Shown: positions 37,108 to 46,584 of the stretch, one piece after another
Numbering within the stretch: position 1 is the stretch's first letter
Layout: every line of letters begins with the position of its first letter
Position numbers and translations under genes: made by a program
The notes under the pieces: model-generated
What the model was told of the DNA's origin: nothing
The model's input: the letters and a program-made list of their open reading frames with translations, nothing else
Database searches by the model: none
Source of the DNA: an uncultured bacterium
Lineage (GTDB): Bacteria > Bacillota > Clostridia > Lachnospirales > Lachnospiraceae
Length of the DNA: 64,000 nt
Assembly: GCA_947574055.1 (NCBI GenBank)
Contig: CANPIC010000010.1
Span: 1-64,000, forward strand
Direction of reading: 5' to 3'

Positions 37108-38874
37108 ATGAAAATTGTCAGATATAAAACCCCGCTTACCGCTCTGGCTGCCTTTGTGGCCGCGTGGGCCTGTGTGCGGGCCTGCGGCATCAGTACGTTC
37201 CATCTGATGGGCGGACTTATGTTTCTTGTCTTTTTTCTCACAGGCAGGCAATTTATACAGTGGCAGGGCAGGCGCCGGCCCACGCGGCGCTATATCATCA
37301 CATCCGCTGCCCTGTCCGGGCTTTTTACGCTTTTTTATCTATGTGCGGATTATGGTTCTCTGTTGGCAGGACTGAACAGCCCGCTCTTTTGCCTGGGGAT
37401 TATGCTCATCAGTGGCTGCGGTTTGTATATGATCTTTTATGTGCTTGTGATGTCTTTTTTCCTGTGGACGGATGAACGGACAATTCACTGTCAAAAAGAT
37501 ACCGTTTCCCGCTTTTACCAAAGGCTGCCTCTTATTTGCTTTGTCTTTTGTCTGCTGGCCTGGCTGCCCTATCTGGCCGGGAATTATCCCGGCGTCATGA
37601 CAGTGGACAGCCTGAATCAGTATGGACAGATCATCGGCGAACTGCCCATGAGCAATCATCATCCCTGGGTACATACACAACTGATCCGCGTTTTCTGGCT
37701 GGCAGGCATGGCGCTGACCGGAGATCCCATAACGGGGCTGGGACTTTTTACCATCTTCCAGATGCTTGTGATGGCAGGCATTTTCGCCTATCTGATGGAT
37801 ACATTCGTAAGGATTTGGGTGCGCAAAGGCATCTGCCTGGCCGTACTGGCATGTTACGCACTGCTGCCCTACAATGCCCTCTATATGGTAACCATGTGGA
37901 AGGATATTCTGTTTTCCGGCATGGTGCTGCTCTATTCCACTGTACTGTTCCGCTTTGTGAGCGGCATTTTCCCTGTCACCGCCCGCACTTATCTGCTCTG
38001 CCTGTTGTCGGGCATCTGTATGTGCCTGCTGCGTTCCAACGGCTTTTATGCGTTTTTGCTCACACTGCCTTTTCTGTTATTTTCTTTTCGCAGGGCATGG
38101 AAAAAACAGCTGTTGCTGAATCTGCTGATTCTGCTTTCCGTGCTGACCGTAAAAGGGCCGGTGATGAATACCTGTCAGGTGGCTTCGCCGGATTTTGTGG
38201 AAGCGCTCTCCATCCCCATCCAGCTGGCCGCCAGAGTCTATGCGGACGGGGAAACGGTCAGTGAAACTGACAATGAGATGTGGAATCGTATCGTGGATAC
38301 CTCACAGATTGCTCAGACCTATGAGTCCTTCTGCTCTGACCATATGAAAAACCTGATCCGGCAGGGAGATCAGGCTTATCTGGAAGCACATAAAAGTGAC
38401 TATTTGAGGCTGTGGTGCCGGTTCGGCCTGGCACATCCTCTGGCCTATCTGCGCGGCTATATTGACGCCACCAAAGGCTACTGGTATCCGGATGTCCCCA
38501 ACCGCATCGGCTTTGACGAACGGATCGCGGAAAATCCCTATGGCCTTACCGCCAGACCTCTGCTGCACAGCCCTGCCACCATTAAGCTGCATGAGATTGT
38601 GTTTAAACTGCCCGACATGATACCATTGTACGGACTGCTCTTTTCCCTGGGCGCCATATTCTGGCTCTGCATCCTGCTCGCCGGCAGAACGTTTCTCTCC
38701 GGCGCCGGACGCCGCCTGCTGATCTTTCTGCCAAACGGCGCCATTATGGCGACCCTCTTTCTGGCCACGCCTGTCTACAATGAGTTTCGCTATGCCTACT
38801 CGATGCTGCTGAGCGTTCCGCTGTTTATGATCTGCGCCTGCGCGAATTTAGATCAGACAGACGCAGCGCCATAA
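37108..38874 (+). CDS. DUF6020-like polytopic membrane protein
   Basis: A 588-residue protein with about a dozen hydrophobic helices and a large polar region at about 375-500. LAWLPYLAGNYPGVMTVDSLNQYGQIIGE with SNHHPWVHTQLIRVF fits the DUF6020 family, whose layout resembles GT-C glycosyltransferases (acidic residue in the first outer loop). It probably works on cell-envelope polymers; this is inferred. Its last 50 bases overlap the end of the convergent YfhO-like gene. The start at 37108 follows GGGAG. Confidence 0.75.
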   Translation: MKIVRYKTPLTALAAFVAAWACVRACGISTFHLMGGLMFLVFFLTGRQFIQWQGRRRPTRRYIITSAALSGLFTLFYLCADYGSLLAGLNSPLFCLGIMLISGCGLYMIFYVLVMSFFLWTDERTIHCQKDTVSRFYQRLPLICFVFCLLAWLPYLAGNYPGVMTVDSLNQYGQIIGELPMSNHHPWVHTQLIRVFWLAGMALTGDPITGLGLFTIFQMLVMAGIFAYLMDTFVRIWVRKGICLAVLACYALLPYNALYMVTMWKDILFSGMVLLYSTVLFRFVSGIFPVTARTYLLCLLSGICMCLLRSNGFYAFLLTLPFLLFSFRRAWKKQLLLNLLILLSVLTVKGPVMNTCQVASPDFVEALSIPIQLAARVYADGETVSETDNEMWNRIVDTSQIAQTYESFCSDHMKNLIRQGDQAYLEAHKSDYLRLWCRFGLAHPLAYLRGYIDATKGYWYPDVPNRIGFDERIAENPYGLTARPLLHSPATIKLHEIVFKLPDMIPLYGLLFSLGAIFWLCILLAGRTFLSGAGRRLLIFLPNGAIMATLFLATPVYNEFRYAYSMLLSVPLFMICACANLDQTDAAP

Positions 38875-41398
38875 GGATCGCCGCAGTGGCTGCGCTCAGC
38901 AGCAGGCCGGCCACTGCGCCCGGCGGTGTATAGGTAAAAGTCACCTGATGCACCCCTTCGGGCACTTCCACGCCCAGCAGGGCACCGCCAAAGAGCCGTA
39001 CCGGTACCGGCCTGCCATCCACCACTGCTCTCCATCCGTCTTCTCCGGGAATGGCAGTGACCAGCAGGCCCGCCTGCCTGGCGTCGACCTGCCCGGACAG
39101 GGAATTGCCGGTGACTTCCGTAATCTCCATCGGACTCTGCCCCAGACAGCGCAGGGTCTCCTGCAATGCCGGCGCCGACAGGCGAACGGCAGACACACGC
39201 AGGCGTTTCCTCTCATTTCTCGTCTCACCGCTCTGCGACAACCGCACCTTTTCCCCTGCCTGCAGCCAGCCCAGATCCAGCATCCTCGGATAATACACCT
39301 TCTCGTAAACAGATTCTTCCCCGCCCGCGCTGACCGTAATATCACAGGTCGCACAGCTTTCCGGATACACATAATAATGGCCGTCCGACGCCGCTTCCAC
39401 AACCGCCTCGCCCTGCTCATATATGACAGGAACGTCATAAAACAAAGGCTGGTCCACCCCCAGCGCTTCTGCCAGAGAATTTTGCACCCGGGCCGGATCG
39501 CCTTCTTCCATCTCCCATCTCTGTTCCAGCTCGGGATCGACAACAAACCCGGGTGGCAGCGTATCATGGTTTTGGTACAGGCAGCACTCCCCCTCCTGAA
39601 AAAGCAGGGTATGAAGATCCTGCGATAGGGCCGGGGAATCTGACAGGAGATAGCGGACACCGAGCAAGGCCGCAGCCAGTGGTGTGGCACCGTCAAAGCA
39701 GTAAAATACCTTGCTGCTGCTCATTCCCATCCGCTTGTAAAAATGAGCCATGGACGCATTGACCGTGGAGGAAAAAAATGTCGCCGTGGGATAATCTCCC
39801 AGCATACCATCATTTTTCGTCATACGGCCGATCTCCTCCACACGATAAAATTTCTCCCTCTCTCCCAATGCGGCAAGCAGCTTCTCCCGGCTGTCCACAT
39901 ACGCCTGATACTGGGAACGGCTGGTGGTCATCACACTGGTGGTCATCATATTACCCGCTGCTTCCGTGACTGCCACACAAAATAACAGCGCGACCGCCAT
40001 ATTCCTCATATTTTTGCTTCTCTCACCATAAAAACCGGCAGTCGCAAGTGCCAGCAATAAGATTGTATACAGCAGCAGATACAGGATGGTAAATAACACA
40101 TTCTGCGATGATACATTTCCCCAGTCCCGGTAAATAAGGCACAGTCCCAGAATACCCAAACCCGCAAATGCAGACAACAGCAGTAACCATAACGCATGGT
40201 TTCGCGTCCTTGGCCCTGCAGGAGACAATGCCTGCCGCAAACATATCCTGTGACAAAAGATGCCCGCTCTTCTATACTGGTAATATGCCTCATAACTCAT
40301 CACCAGTATCAGAAACAGATAGAGAAAAGACTGCCGCGCAGGCAGGTTATCGGGAAAATTCATCCCATGCCAGAGAAAATCCGCAACATTGACAGAAAAA
40401 CTCAGATAAAACATCCCCACCAGGGCCAGCCTGAGCAGTTTTTCACGCCAGCGGATCTGCCGGCAGAAAAGATACAGCGGAATCAGCAAAAACACCGCCG
40501 CGCCGCAGTAAATATTGGGCCAGTGCGCATTTCTGATTTCCGTACTTACATTCATACAATGTCTGGCCAAAATCTCCCATGGCGGAAAATAAATCTCCGT
40601 CCGGGACGGAAAACGCATCTGGTCAAAGCGGGTGGCACGTATGGCCAAAGCACCCGGCAGCAGTACCGCTGCGGCCAGACCGGCCGCAAGCATAGAATAC
40701 AGGACAAACTGCCCCAGTCTCCTGCACTGCTGCCAAAATGACAGCGCAGCGGTGCGCGGAGGCGCCAGTATGAGCACCACACAGTAAAATACAAGAAAAA
40801 TACAAATCAGCATGGAAATATAATAATTGCTGAGAATGGAAAAGCCCAGAGAAATACAGTACAGAAAGGGCCGCCCACGCCAGATCAGTTCCTCCAGCCC
40901 AAATATGATAACAGGTGCTATGATAATGCAGTCCAGCCACATAATATTCCAGTTATAGGCCGCCATAAACCCGGATAACGCATAAAATAGGGAGAAAAGC
41001 GTGATATCATATCCATCTGTGCCAAAATGTCGTTTCAGATACCAGGCAAAGGAAAGGCCACACAGACCGATCTTGACCACTATCATGCCTGTCATCCATT
41101 CGATCAGATATTCCTGCGGACAAAGAAACAGCAGCCAGTTAAACGGGCTGGCCAGATAATAGGCATACAATGCCGGAAAATTGGCGCCCAGACCCGCCCG
41201 CCAGGAAAAAAGCAGAGTCTCACCTTCCCGTATTTTGCGGTGAAATTCCGTAAAAAAGGGCAGATATTGATTGTACAGATCGACCCGCAGGAAACAGCGA
41301 TCCCCAAAGGGATAGATCCCTTTATAAATGATAATGGCGATCATAACCGCCACCGGAATACAAAAGGCCGTCAGAAACGGCCTTCTCTTGCTTACCAT
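38825..41398 (-). CDS. YfhO-family membrane protein
   Basis: An 857-residue protein with about 12 helices in the first 480 residues, a soluble region (about 490-830) and a last helix near the C-terminus. The start RRPFLTAFCIPVAVMIAIIIYKGIYPFGDRCFLRVDLYNQY is typical of YfhO, which in Bacillus and Listeria attaches sugars to lipoteichoic acid. The conserved outer-loop acidic residue (DLYNQYLPF) is present. It is followed at 46 bases upstream on the same strand by an LTA-synthase-like gene, supporting an LTA-linked role. The start at 41398 follows GGGGTG. Confidence 0.85.
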   Translation of the reverse strand: MVSKRRPFLTAFCIPVAVMIAIIIYKGIYPFGDRCFLRVDLYNQYLPFFTEFHRKIREGETLLFSWRAGLGANFPALYAYYLASPFNWLLFLCPQEYLIEWMTGMIVVKIGLCGLSFAWYLKRHFGTDGYDITLFSLFYALSGFMAAYNWNIMWLDCIIIAPVIIFGLEELIWRGRPFLYCISLGFSILSNYYISMLICIFLVFYCVVLILAPPRTAALSFWQQCRRLGQFVLYSMLAAGLAAAVLLPGALAIRATRFDQMRFPSRTEIYFPPWEILARHCMNVSTEIRNAHWPNIYCGAAVFLLIPLYLFCRQIRWREKLLRLALVGMFYLSFSVNVADFLWHGMNFPDNLPARQSFLYLFLILVMSYEAYYQYRRAGIFCHRICLRQALSPAGPRTRNHALWLLLLSAFAGLGILGLCLIYRDWGNVSSQNVLFTILYLLLYTILLLALATAGFYGERSKNMRNMAVALLFCVAVTEAAGNMMTTSVMTTSRSQYQAYVDSREKLLAALGEREKFYRVEEIGRMTKNDGMLGDYPTATFFSSTVNASMAHFYKRMGMSSSKVFYCFDGATPLAAALLGVRYLLSDSPALSQDLHTLLFQEGECCLYQNHDTLPPGFVVDPELEQRWEMEEGDPARVQNSLAEALGVDQPLFYDVPVIYEQGEAVVEAASDGHYYVYPESCATCDITVSAGGEESVYEKVYYPRMLDLGWLQAGEKVRLSQSGETRNERKRLRVSAVRLSAPALQETLRCLGQSPMEITEVTGNSLSGQVDARQAGLLVTAIPGEDGWRAVVDGRPVPVRLFGGALLGVEVPEGVHQVTFTYTPPGAVAGLLLSAATAAILMALRLSDLNSRRRRS

Positions 41399-41443
41399 AT
41401 TACTCACCCCTTGCCACACATAGCCGCGCGCCGCGCGGGCAGG

Positions 41444-43225
41444 CTATGATCTGCCCGCATCAAACAGTTGATAATACTGCAGTCTCTGATAAGTCAGCAA
41501 TTCTTCCGCTTCTTTTCTCTCCTCATCGCTCAGCCGCCGTCCACCGGCATCCAGGATCTGTTTGCCACTGATGATTGGATACCTCTCCTGCAGTGTTTCC
41601 AGATACCCATAATACCCCTCTACCGGAAGCCCGGCCTGCCGCAATATCTCCAGCGCCAGGAAATTAGCGCTCGTCTCTACGTTCTTTCGTCCCTGCAGGC
41701 TAAAATTGGCCCACAGGACAAACGGCACCTCATATCGCATCATCTCCTGCTCCGGTGACAGTTCTCTGAGTGTGGTACCATTTTTCTTCAGGATCGGCGC
41801 TGCCACCGTATCATTAGGCTGATGATCTCCGAAAAACAGCAGTATCGTTTCTTCCTCCTGGGCGGAGAAATAGGTGATCAGCTCTTCCAGCGCCTGATCC
41901 GTCAGACTGAGCAGGGACAGATAGTTTGTCAAAGACTGTGATTCTATCCCCTGCGCCTCAATCTGCGGGGTAAAATTGGCAAATTCCTGATCATAGCCGC
42001 CGTGATTCTGCATCGTCACATTAAACAAAAACAGGGGACGGTCCGGATCGCGTTTTTCAAAAGTCTTTATAATCTGTGCAAAATCCGCCGCATCACTCAC
42101 ATATTTACGCACGTATTGCGCATCGGCATAATCCGGCAGAAAATGCATCTCGTCAAATCCCATCCACGGATACACCTGCTGTCTGCTCCATCCCTTTGCA
42201 TGATAGGGATGCATAGCCACGCAGTAATATCCCCATCTTTTCAGCTCCGATGCCAGCGACGGGAGCGCGCCCCGGATATGCTGCTGATAAGGGATACTAC
42301 CCTGCGGCAGAAAAGCCATGGTATTTCCCGTCAGAAATTCAAACTCCGTATTGGCAGTATTACCGCCCAGCACGGAAACATGCAGGCTGCCCGCTACTGT
42401 GTTCTCATCTTCCTGCAGACTGTGGAAATACGGCATATAATCCCGGTTGCAGGTAAGTTCCCCGATTGACGCCATGTCAGCAAATGACTCATTCATGATT
42501 ACTATAATATGGGGGGATCTTTCCTGCACCGAAGGGCTCTCATCCGCTTCGCCCGCCCCGCCATATGCCTCCAGCAGTTCCTTACAGGCCTGCGCCTCAT
42601 AGCCGCGCGGCTTCTCCGCCCTCAGATATTTCAGTTCCATCAGAAAAGCAACCGCGCTGCCATTGCGCTTTTGCACCACTCCGGGCGTAAACATCTTATC
42701 ATAGAGCCGCAGTCCGGAAACTACTTCCTCCTGATGCAAGAGCGACGTCATCCCGGTCAGCAAAAGCGCCGCCGCCAGACCACCTGCAGCCCGCAGCCGC
42801 CGGTTTTCCACCCGCCCACAAAAAAACTGCTCCGCCAAAAGCAGTACCACAAACCCCAAAAGTACCAGCCAGGCCCTTACAGAAAGCGCGTAACTGAAAT
42901 TGTCCGCCACCGATGCCGCCGTCCCTGCCGAATAGATATCCCACGGCAGGATCGGCGAAGAGCGAAATGAAATGACATAATAATTCGCCAGACCGGTAAA
43001 CATAAAAAGGGCCGTCTGTATCCGCAGTGCGGCCCGCAGCCGCCCCACAGACAGAAACAGTAAAAGGGCCACAAGCCAGTAAAAAATAAGATTCAGAACC
43101 CAGACAACAGGCTTCATATCCATAAACGGATTATAGCAATAGCTTTCTGTCAGTAGAAACGTAAAGAAAGGGCAAAGGAAAAATCCGAAAAAGGGCAGAC
43201 CCCTGCCCAGTATCCTCTTTTTCAT
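41444..43225 (-). CDS. LTA synthase family sulfatase-fold protein
   Basis: A 593-residue protein. The first 190 residues hold about five helices; the rest is an extracytoplasmic alkaline-phosphatase-superfamily domain. The metal site acid is in IIVIMNESFADM, the catalytic threonine region is GGNTANTEFEFLTGN, and LFFGDHQPND supplies further ligands. This matches LtaS/phosphoglycerol-transferase proteins that polymerise or modify lipoteichoic acid. Adjacent YfhO supports an envelope-polymer operon. The start at 43225 follows GGAGGAG. Confidence 0.88.
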   Translation of the reverse strand: MKKRILGRGLPFFGFFLCPFFTFLLTESYCYNPFMDMKPVVWVLNLIFYWLVALLLFLSVGRLRAALRIQTALFMFTGLANYYVISFRSSPILPWDIYSAGTAASVADNFSYALSVRAWLVLLGFVVLLLAEQFFCGRVENRRLRAAGGLAAALLLTGMTSLLHQEEVVSGLRLYDKMFTPGVVQKRNGSAVAFLMELKYLRAEKPRGYEAQACKELLEAYGGAGEADESPSVQERSPHIIVIMNESFADMASIGELTCNRDYMPYFHSLQEDENTVAGSLHVSVLGGNTANTEFEFLTGNTMAFLPQGSIPYQQHIRGALPSLASELKRWGYYCVAMHPYHAKGWSRQQVYPWMGFDEMHFLPDYADAQYVRKYVSDAADFAQIIKTFEKRDPDRPLFLFNVTMQNHGGYDQEFANFTPQIEAQGIESQSLTNYLSLLSLTDQALEELITYFSAQEEETILLFFGDHQPNDTVAAPILKKNGTTLRELSPEQEMMRYEVPFVLWANFSLQGRKNVETSANFLALEILRQAGLPVEGYYGYLETLQERYPIISGKQILDAGGRRLSDEERKEAEELLTYQRLQYYQLFDAGRS

Positions 43226-43402
43226 AATCTCCTCCGTCAAAAACCGGTCTGTGAAACACCATTCTCACCTCAGACCGAAATCACCTAGAAAGAGATTATA
43301 ACATAATTTCTGAAAAAGAAAAGTTCTTACGAAAACGATTTTTCTTAATTTTTCTTAATCGGCAACCGTTCAGACAGACGATGCCGTTATAGACAGGAGC
43401 AT

Positions 43403-44449
43403 TTAATGTACAGCCATAACATCTGTTATTTCTCCGTTTTCACTGCGAAACCTCCAGAGCGAATGGCCCGGCAGCCTGTGTTCTGTCAGGTAGTAACATC
43501 CGTCTACCGCAGAAATATAATACGGCGTACCGCCGCCGATAAAAGCCGCGTATACATCCTCGTAGCCGCCATTTTGCAGTTTTTTCAGATCCTTTGTGCG
43601 AATGATCGTGGCAGCATCCTGACTGCCCGCCAGATCCGTAGAAACCGTGATATAAAAATAACCGTCAATCCATGTCAGCTGTATCATGCCGGCAATGGCA
43701 TCCGGCACCGGGTATTCCTCCAGTACCCGCAGCGAATCCAGCTCAGCCCGGATAATGGAAGAATTTCCAGAAACAAAATAAATCTCATCTCCCATGATGG
43801 TAAAGGAACGGACATAACTGTGATACAGCGAAGGGATCGAACGGATCTCGCTCAGATATACCCTTGTAGAATTGCTCTCCCGCCGCAGCACATACATCTC
43901 TCCTGTCATGGAACTCCATGCATAAAAACAGGCGTCCTCTTCCCGGTAGACGATGTAATGCGGTCGTATCCCGATATCCGGCAGCGTCTGGGTATGGACA
44001 TATCCGCCGCCCTTTCGTTCAAATACAAGAATACGGTTATGTTCCGTATCATCTGCCAGATAGACCGTCCCGTCTCCGGCCAGTGTATGGCCTCTGCAGA
44101 TCTGATCCGTCATCACATACCATTCCTCCAAAGGTCTGTCCGGAGAATCAGAATAAATGATCTGGTCATGGTAACAATCCACAAGAAAATAAGTCCCGTC
44201 AATCTTTGTCAAAAGTGTGGGGACACTCAGGTCAGAAAACGGATTCCTCACCCGCTCTTCCTGTACAGACTCTTGTGCTGCCACAAAAAAAGCCTCTTCT
44301 GTCTCAGAAAGCCGAAGAACCGGCGCAGCTCTGTCAGAAGTTGCAGCCAGGAAAACGCAGACAGCCACAGACAGCACAAGGACCCCGGCCGCCACTGCCT
44401 GGCTGTTCCATAACCGGCCTCCAGACCGCCTTGTATGCCTTGCTGTCAT
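43403..44449 (-). CDS. Membrane-anchored beta-propeller-like protein
   Basis: A 348-residue protein with an N-terminal anchor (about residues 18-38, AVAAGVLVLSVAVCVFLAAT). The remainder is a series of about six beta-rich blocks with recurring patterns such as GTYFLVDCYHDQIIYSD, GTVYLADDTEHNRILVFE and GDEIYFVSGNSSIIRAE, which looks like an NHL- or PQQ-type propeller. It would sit outside the membrane; the binding partner is unknown. The start is one of two adjacent ATGs after GGGAGG. It follows the MATE gene by 24 bases and is probably in its operon. Confidence 0.65.
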   Translation of the reverse strand: MTARHTRRSGGRLWNSQAVAAGVLVLSVAVCVFLAATSDRAAPVLRLSETEEAFFVAAQESVQEERVRNPFSDLSVPTLLTKIDGTYFLVDCYHDQIIYSDSPDRPLEEWYVMTDQICRGHTLAGDGTVYLADDTEHNRILVFERKGGGYVHTQTLPDIGIRPHYIVYREEDACFYAWSSMTGEMYVLRRESNSTRVYLSEIRSIPSLYHSYVRSFTIMGDEIYFVSGNSSIIRAELDSLRVLEEYPVPDAIAGMIQLTWIDGYFYITVSTDLAGSQDAATIIRTKDLKKLQNGGYEDVYAAFIGGGTPYYISAVDGCYYLTEHRLPGHSLWRFRSENGEITDVMAVH

Positions 44450-44473
44450 CATCCTCCCATCTCCCCTCTGCCG

Positions 44474-45844
44474 CTATACAATCCTTTTTCCCTTCCATTT
44501 CCCTCTGATAAAACGGGTGACAAATAAAGTAACACGGAACACCCAGTCCATCACCATCGCAATCCATACACCCATCGCCCCCAGCCCCAGATACACACCA
44601 AGGACTGCACTAAAACAGATCCGAAACGCCCACATGGAAAATATGGATACTACCATCGTATATTTTACATCCCCCGTCGCACGCAGCGCATGCGACAGTG
44701 TAAACGAAGCCGGCCACAACACCATGGCAAAACCGTTATGTACAACCACCAGCCAGAAGGCAAGCTGCCTTGCCTCATCAGAGAGTGTATAGATCCGCAG
44801 AATCCAGGGCAGGGCCAACATGATCACACTGTTTACACACCAGGTAAACAGGTAAGTAATCTTCAGCAGTTTTTTGATATAATAGGCTGCCTGTTCCTCA
44901 TCCCCGGCTCCGATACACTGTCCTACGACAGTGATCATGGCCAGATTCATGGCCTGGCCGGCAATACAGCCCATGGCATCCAGATTGTTGGCAACTGCGT
45001 TGGCTGCAATCTGCACAGTGCCAAATTTGGCAATGATACTGACAACGATCACCCGCCCGAACTGAAAAATCCCGTTTTCCACACCACTGGGTACGGCGAT
45101 AAAGAGAATCTTCCGGATCAGACTTCCCTCCCAGGCAAAGATCCGCCGCGGTGTCAGATAGACTTCATAGTTACGCTTTAGAAGGATGCAGAACATGACA
45201 ATCGCCGCCATTGCACGGGCGGCAAAGGTAGACCAGGCTGCCCCCGCCACGCCCATGGAAAACCCAAAGATCAAAATGGCATTGCCGATGACATTCATCA
45301 CATTCATCCCCACCGATACATACATCGGCAGTCTGGAATTGCCGATGGATCGCAGCACAGCCGCGCAGGAATTAAAAACTGCCAGAAACGGGTAGGAATA
45401 CGCGGAAATAATCAGATAAATCAGCGCATTTTCCATCACATCCGCTTCGATGGAGCCAAACAGAAGTGCCAAAAGCGGCTGCCTGCCCACCAGTGTCAGT
45501 GCCATGATACCGATGGAAATCAGCCCCGTTATCATAAGCAGCTGATCGGCCGCATTGCATGCCTGTCCGCTGCTTTTCTTTCCAATATACTGGGAAATGA
45601 CCACACTGCCGCCTGTCGCCACTGCCGCAAAAATATTGATGACCACCGTATTGATCATATCCACCAAAGATACACCGGATATGGCGGCCTCTCCTGCATA
45701 GGAGATCATCATCGTATCCACCATTCCTACCGTGATCGCCAGCACCTGCTCCACCACCAGCGGAAAAATAAGCGCCGCCAGTGCCCGGTTGCTGAACAGA
45801 GTATATGACGCCGCCTCTTTTTTTGCCATTTTGCTTTTTAACAT
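44474..45844 (-). CDS. MATE-family efflux transporter (second)
   Basis: A 456-residue protein with 12 predicted helices. MATE marks include LAALIFPLVVEQVLAITVGMVDTMM at the start and FGRVIVVSIIAKFGTVQIAANAVANNL in the second half. It is distinct from the MATE at 18.6-20.1 kb. The start at 45844 follows GAAGGGAC; the frame is open further to 45958 without a good site. An Rrf2-type regulator is encoded 91 bases upstream on the same strand and may control it. Substrate unknown. Confidence 0.9.
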   Translation of the reverse strand: MLKSKMAKKEAASYTLFSNRALAALIFPLVVEQVLAITVGMVDTMMISYAGEAAISGVSLVDMINTVVINIFAAVATGGSVVISQYIGKKSSGQACNAADQLLMITGLISIGIMALTLVGRQPLLALLFGSIEADVMENALIYLIISAYSYPFLAVFNSCAAVLRSIGNSRLPMYVSVGMNVMNVIGNAILIFGFSMGVAGAAWSTFAARAMAAIVMFCILLKRNYEVYLTPRRIFAWEGSLIRKILFIAVPSGVENGIFQFGRVIVVSIIAKFGTVQIAANAVANNLDAMGCIAGQAMNLAMITVVGQCIGAGDEEQAAYYIKKLLKITYLFTWCVNSVIMLALPWILRIYTLSDEARQLAFWLVVVHNGFAMVLWPASFTLSHALRATGDVKYTMVVSIFSMWAFRICFSAVLGVYLGLGAMGVWIAMVMDWVFRVTLFVTRFIRGKWKGKRIV

Positions 45845-45935
45845 CTCAAAGTCCCTTCTTCCTACGTCCACGGCCTGCAACCTGCCAGATAACTCTGTGA
45901 CAGGCACAGGTCTGTGTCTCCCGTTCCGGGAATGA

Positions 45936-46373
45936 TCAGATACTGTAAGACCCTGCAATCCGCTCCTGCTGACGCTCCACCAGATCGGCGACTGTCACAT
46001 GATCCACCACATTGTCGATAGCCGCCGCCAGTTCTTTCCACACTTCCAGCGTCTCACAGGTGTCACAGCGCTCACATTCATTGATATCATCATCCAGACA
46101 GGCTACCGGGTTGAGACTGCCTTCGGTCAGACGCAGAATCATTCCCACCGTATACTCAGCCGGATCTCTGGCGATCCGATAGCCGCCCTGGGCTCCCCGC
46201 ACACTCTTCACATATCCTGCCTTATTCAGTACGGAAATGATCTGCTCCAAATACTTTTCTGAAATCTCCTGTCTGGCCGCAATGTCCTTGACCTTGATAT
46301 ATTCCCCTGTATTATTTACCGCCAGATCCAGCATCACGCGGACCGCGTAGCGGCCTTTTGTTGATATTCTCAT
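45936..46373 (-). CDS. Rrf2-family transcriptional regulator (IscR-like)
   Basis: A 145-residue winged-helix regulator. RISTKGRYAVRVMLDLAVN and the recognition segment ISEKYLEQIISVLNKAGYVKSVRGAQGGYRIAR define the family. Cysteines in ACLDDDINECERCDTCET match the iron-sulphur cluster region, so it may sense redox or Fe-S status. The start at 46373 follows AAAGGAG. Its own promoter has a dyad over the -10, suggesting autoregulation. Confidence 0.92.
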   Translation of the reverse strand: MRISTKGRYAVRVMLDLAVNNTGEYIKVKDIAARQEISEKYLEQIISVLNKAGYVKSVRGAQGGYRIARDPAEYTVGMILRLTEGSLNPVACLDDDINECERCDTCETLEVWKELAAAIDNVVDHVTVADLVERQQERIAGSYSI

Positions 46374-46449
46374 ATTGCTCCTTTGCATGAACAGTCATCA
46401 CGGCATACTGCCTGTCTATGCTATGACAGCTGTTTCTTTTCTCCTCCAA

Positions 46450-46478
46450 ATCATACTATATCAGTATGGATTTTGCAA
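46450..46478 (-). promoter_or_regulatory. Promoter of the Rrf2 regulator with overlapping dyad
   Basis: Read leftward: TTGCAA (complement of 46473-46478), 17-bp spacer, TATGAT (complement of 46450-46455). The dyad CATACT-N5-AGTATG (46452-46468) spans the -10 and spacer and is a natural operator for the product. Confidence 0.65.
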
Positions 46479-46547
46479 GGGCTGCAAAACCACGTCATGA
46501 CAAACACAAGTCTGTCATGTATGCGTTCGTCATAGGTTCTCCACGAT

Positions 46548-46577
46548 CAAAAAAACAAGGGGAGTCTCTGCTCCCCC
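46548..46577 (-). terminator. Terminator of the spike/effector operon
   Basis: Read leftward, GGGGAG (complement of 46571-46576) pairs with CTCCCC (complement of 46559-46564) around a 6-nt loop, then TTGTTTTTTT. It follows the stop at 46585 directly and marks the end of the 17-kb minus-strand gene array. Confidence 0.85.
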
Positions 46578-46584
46578 TGCCACT

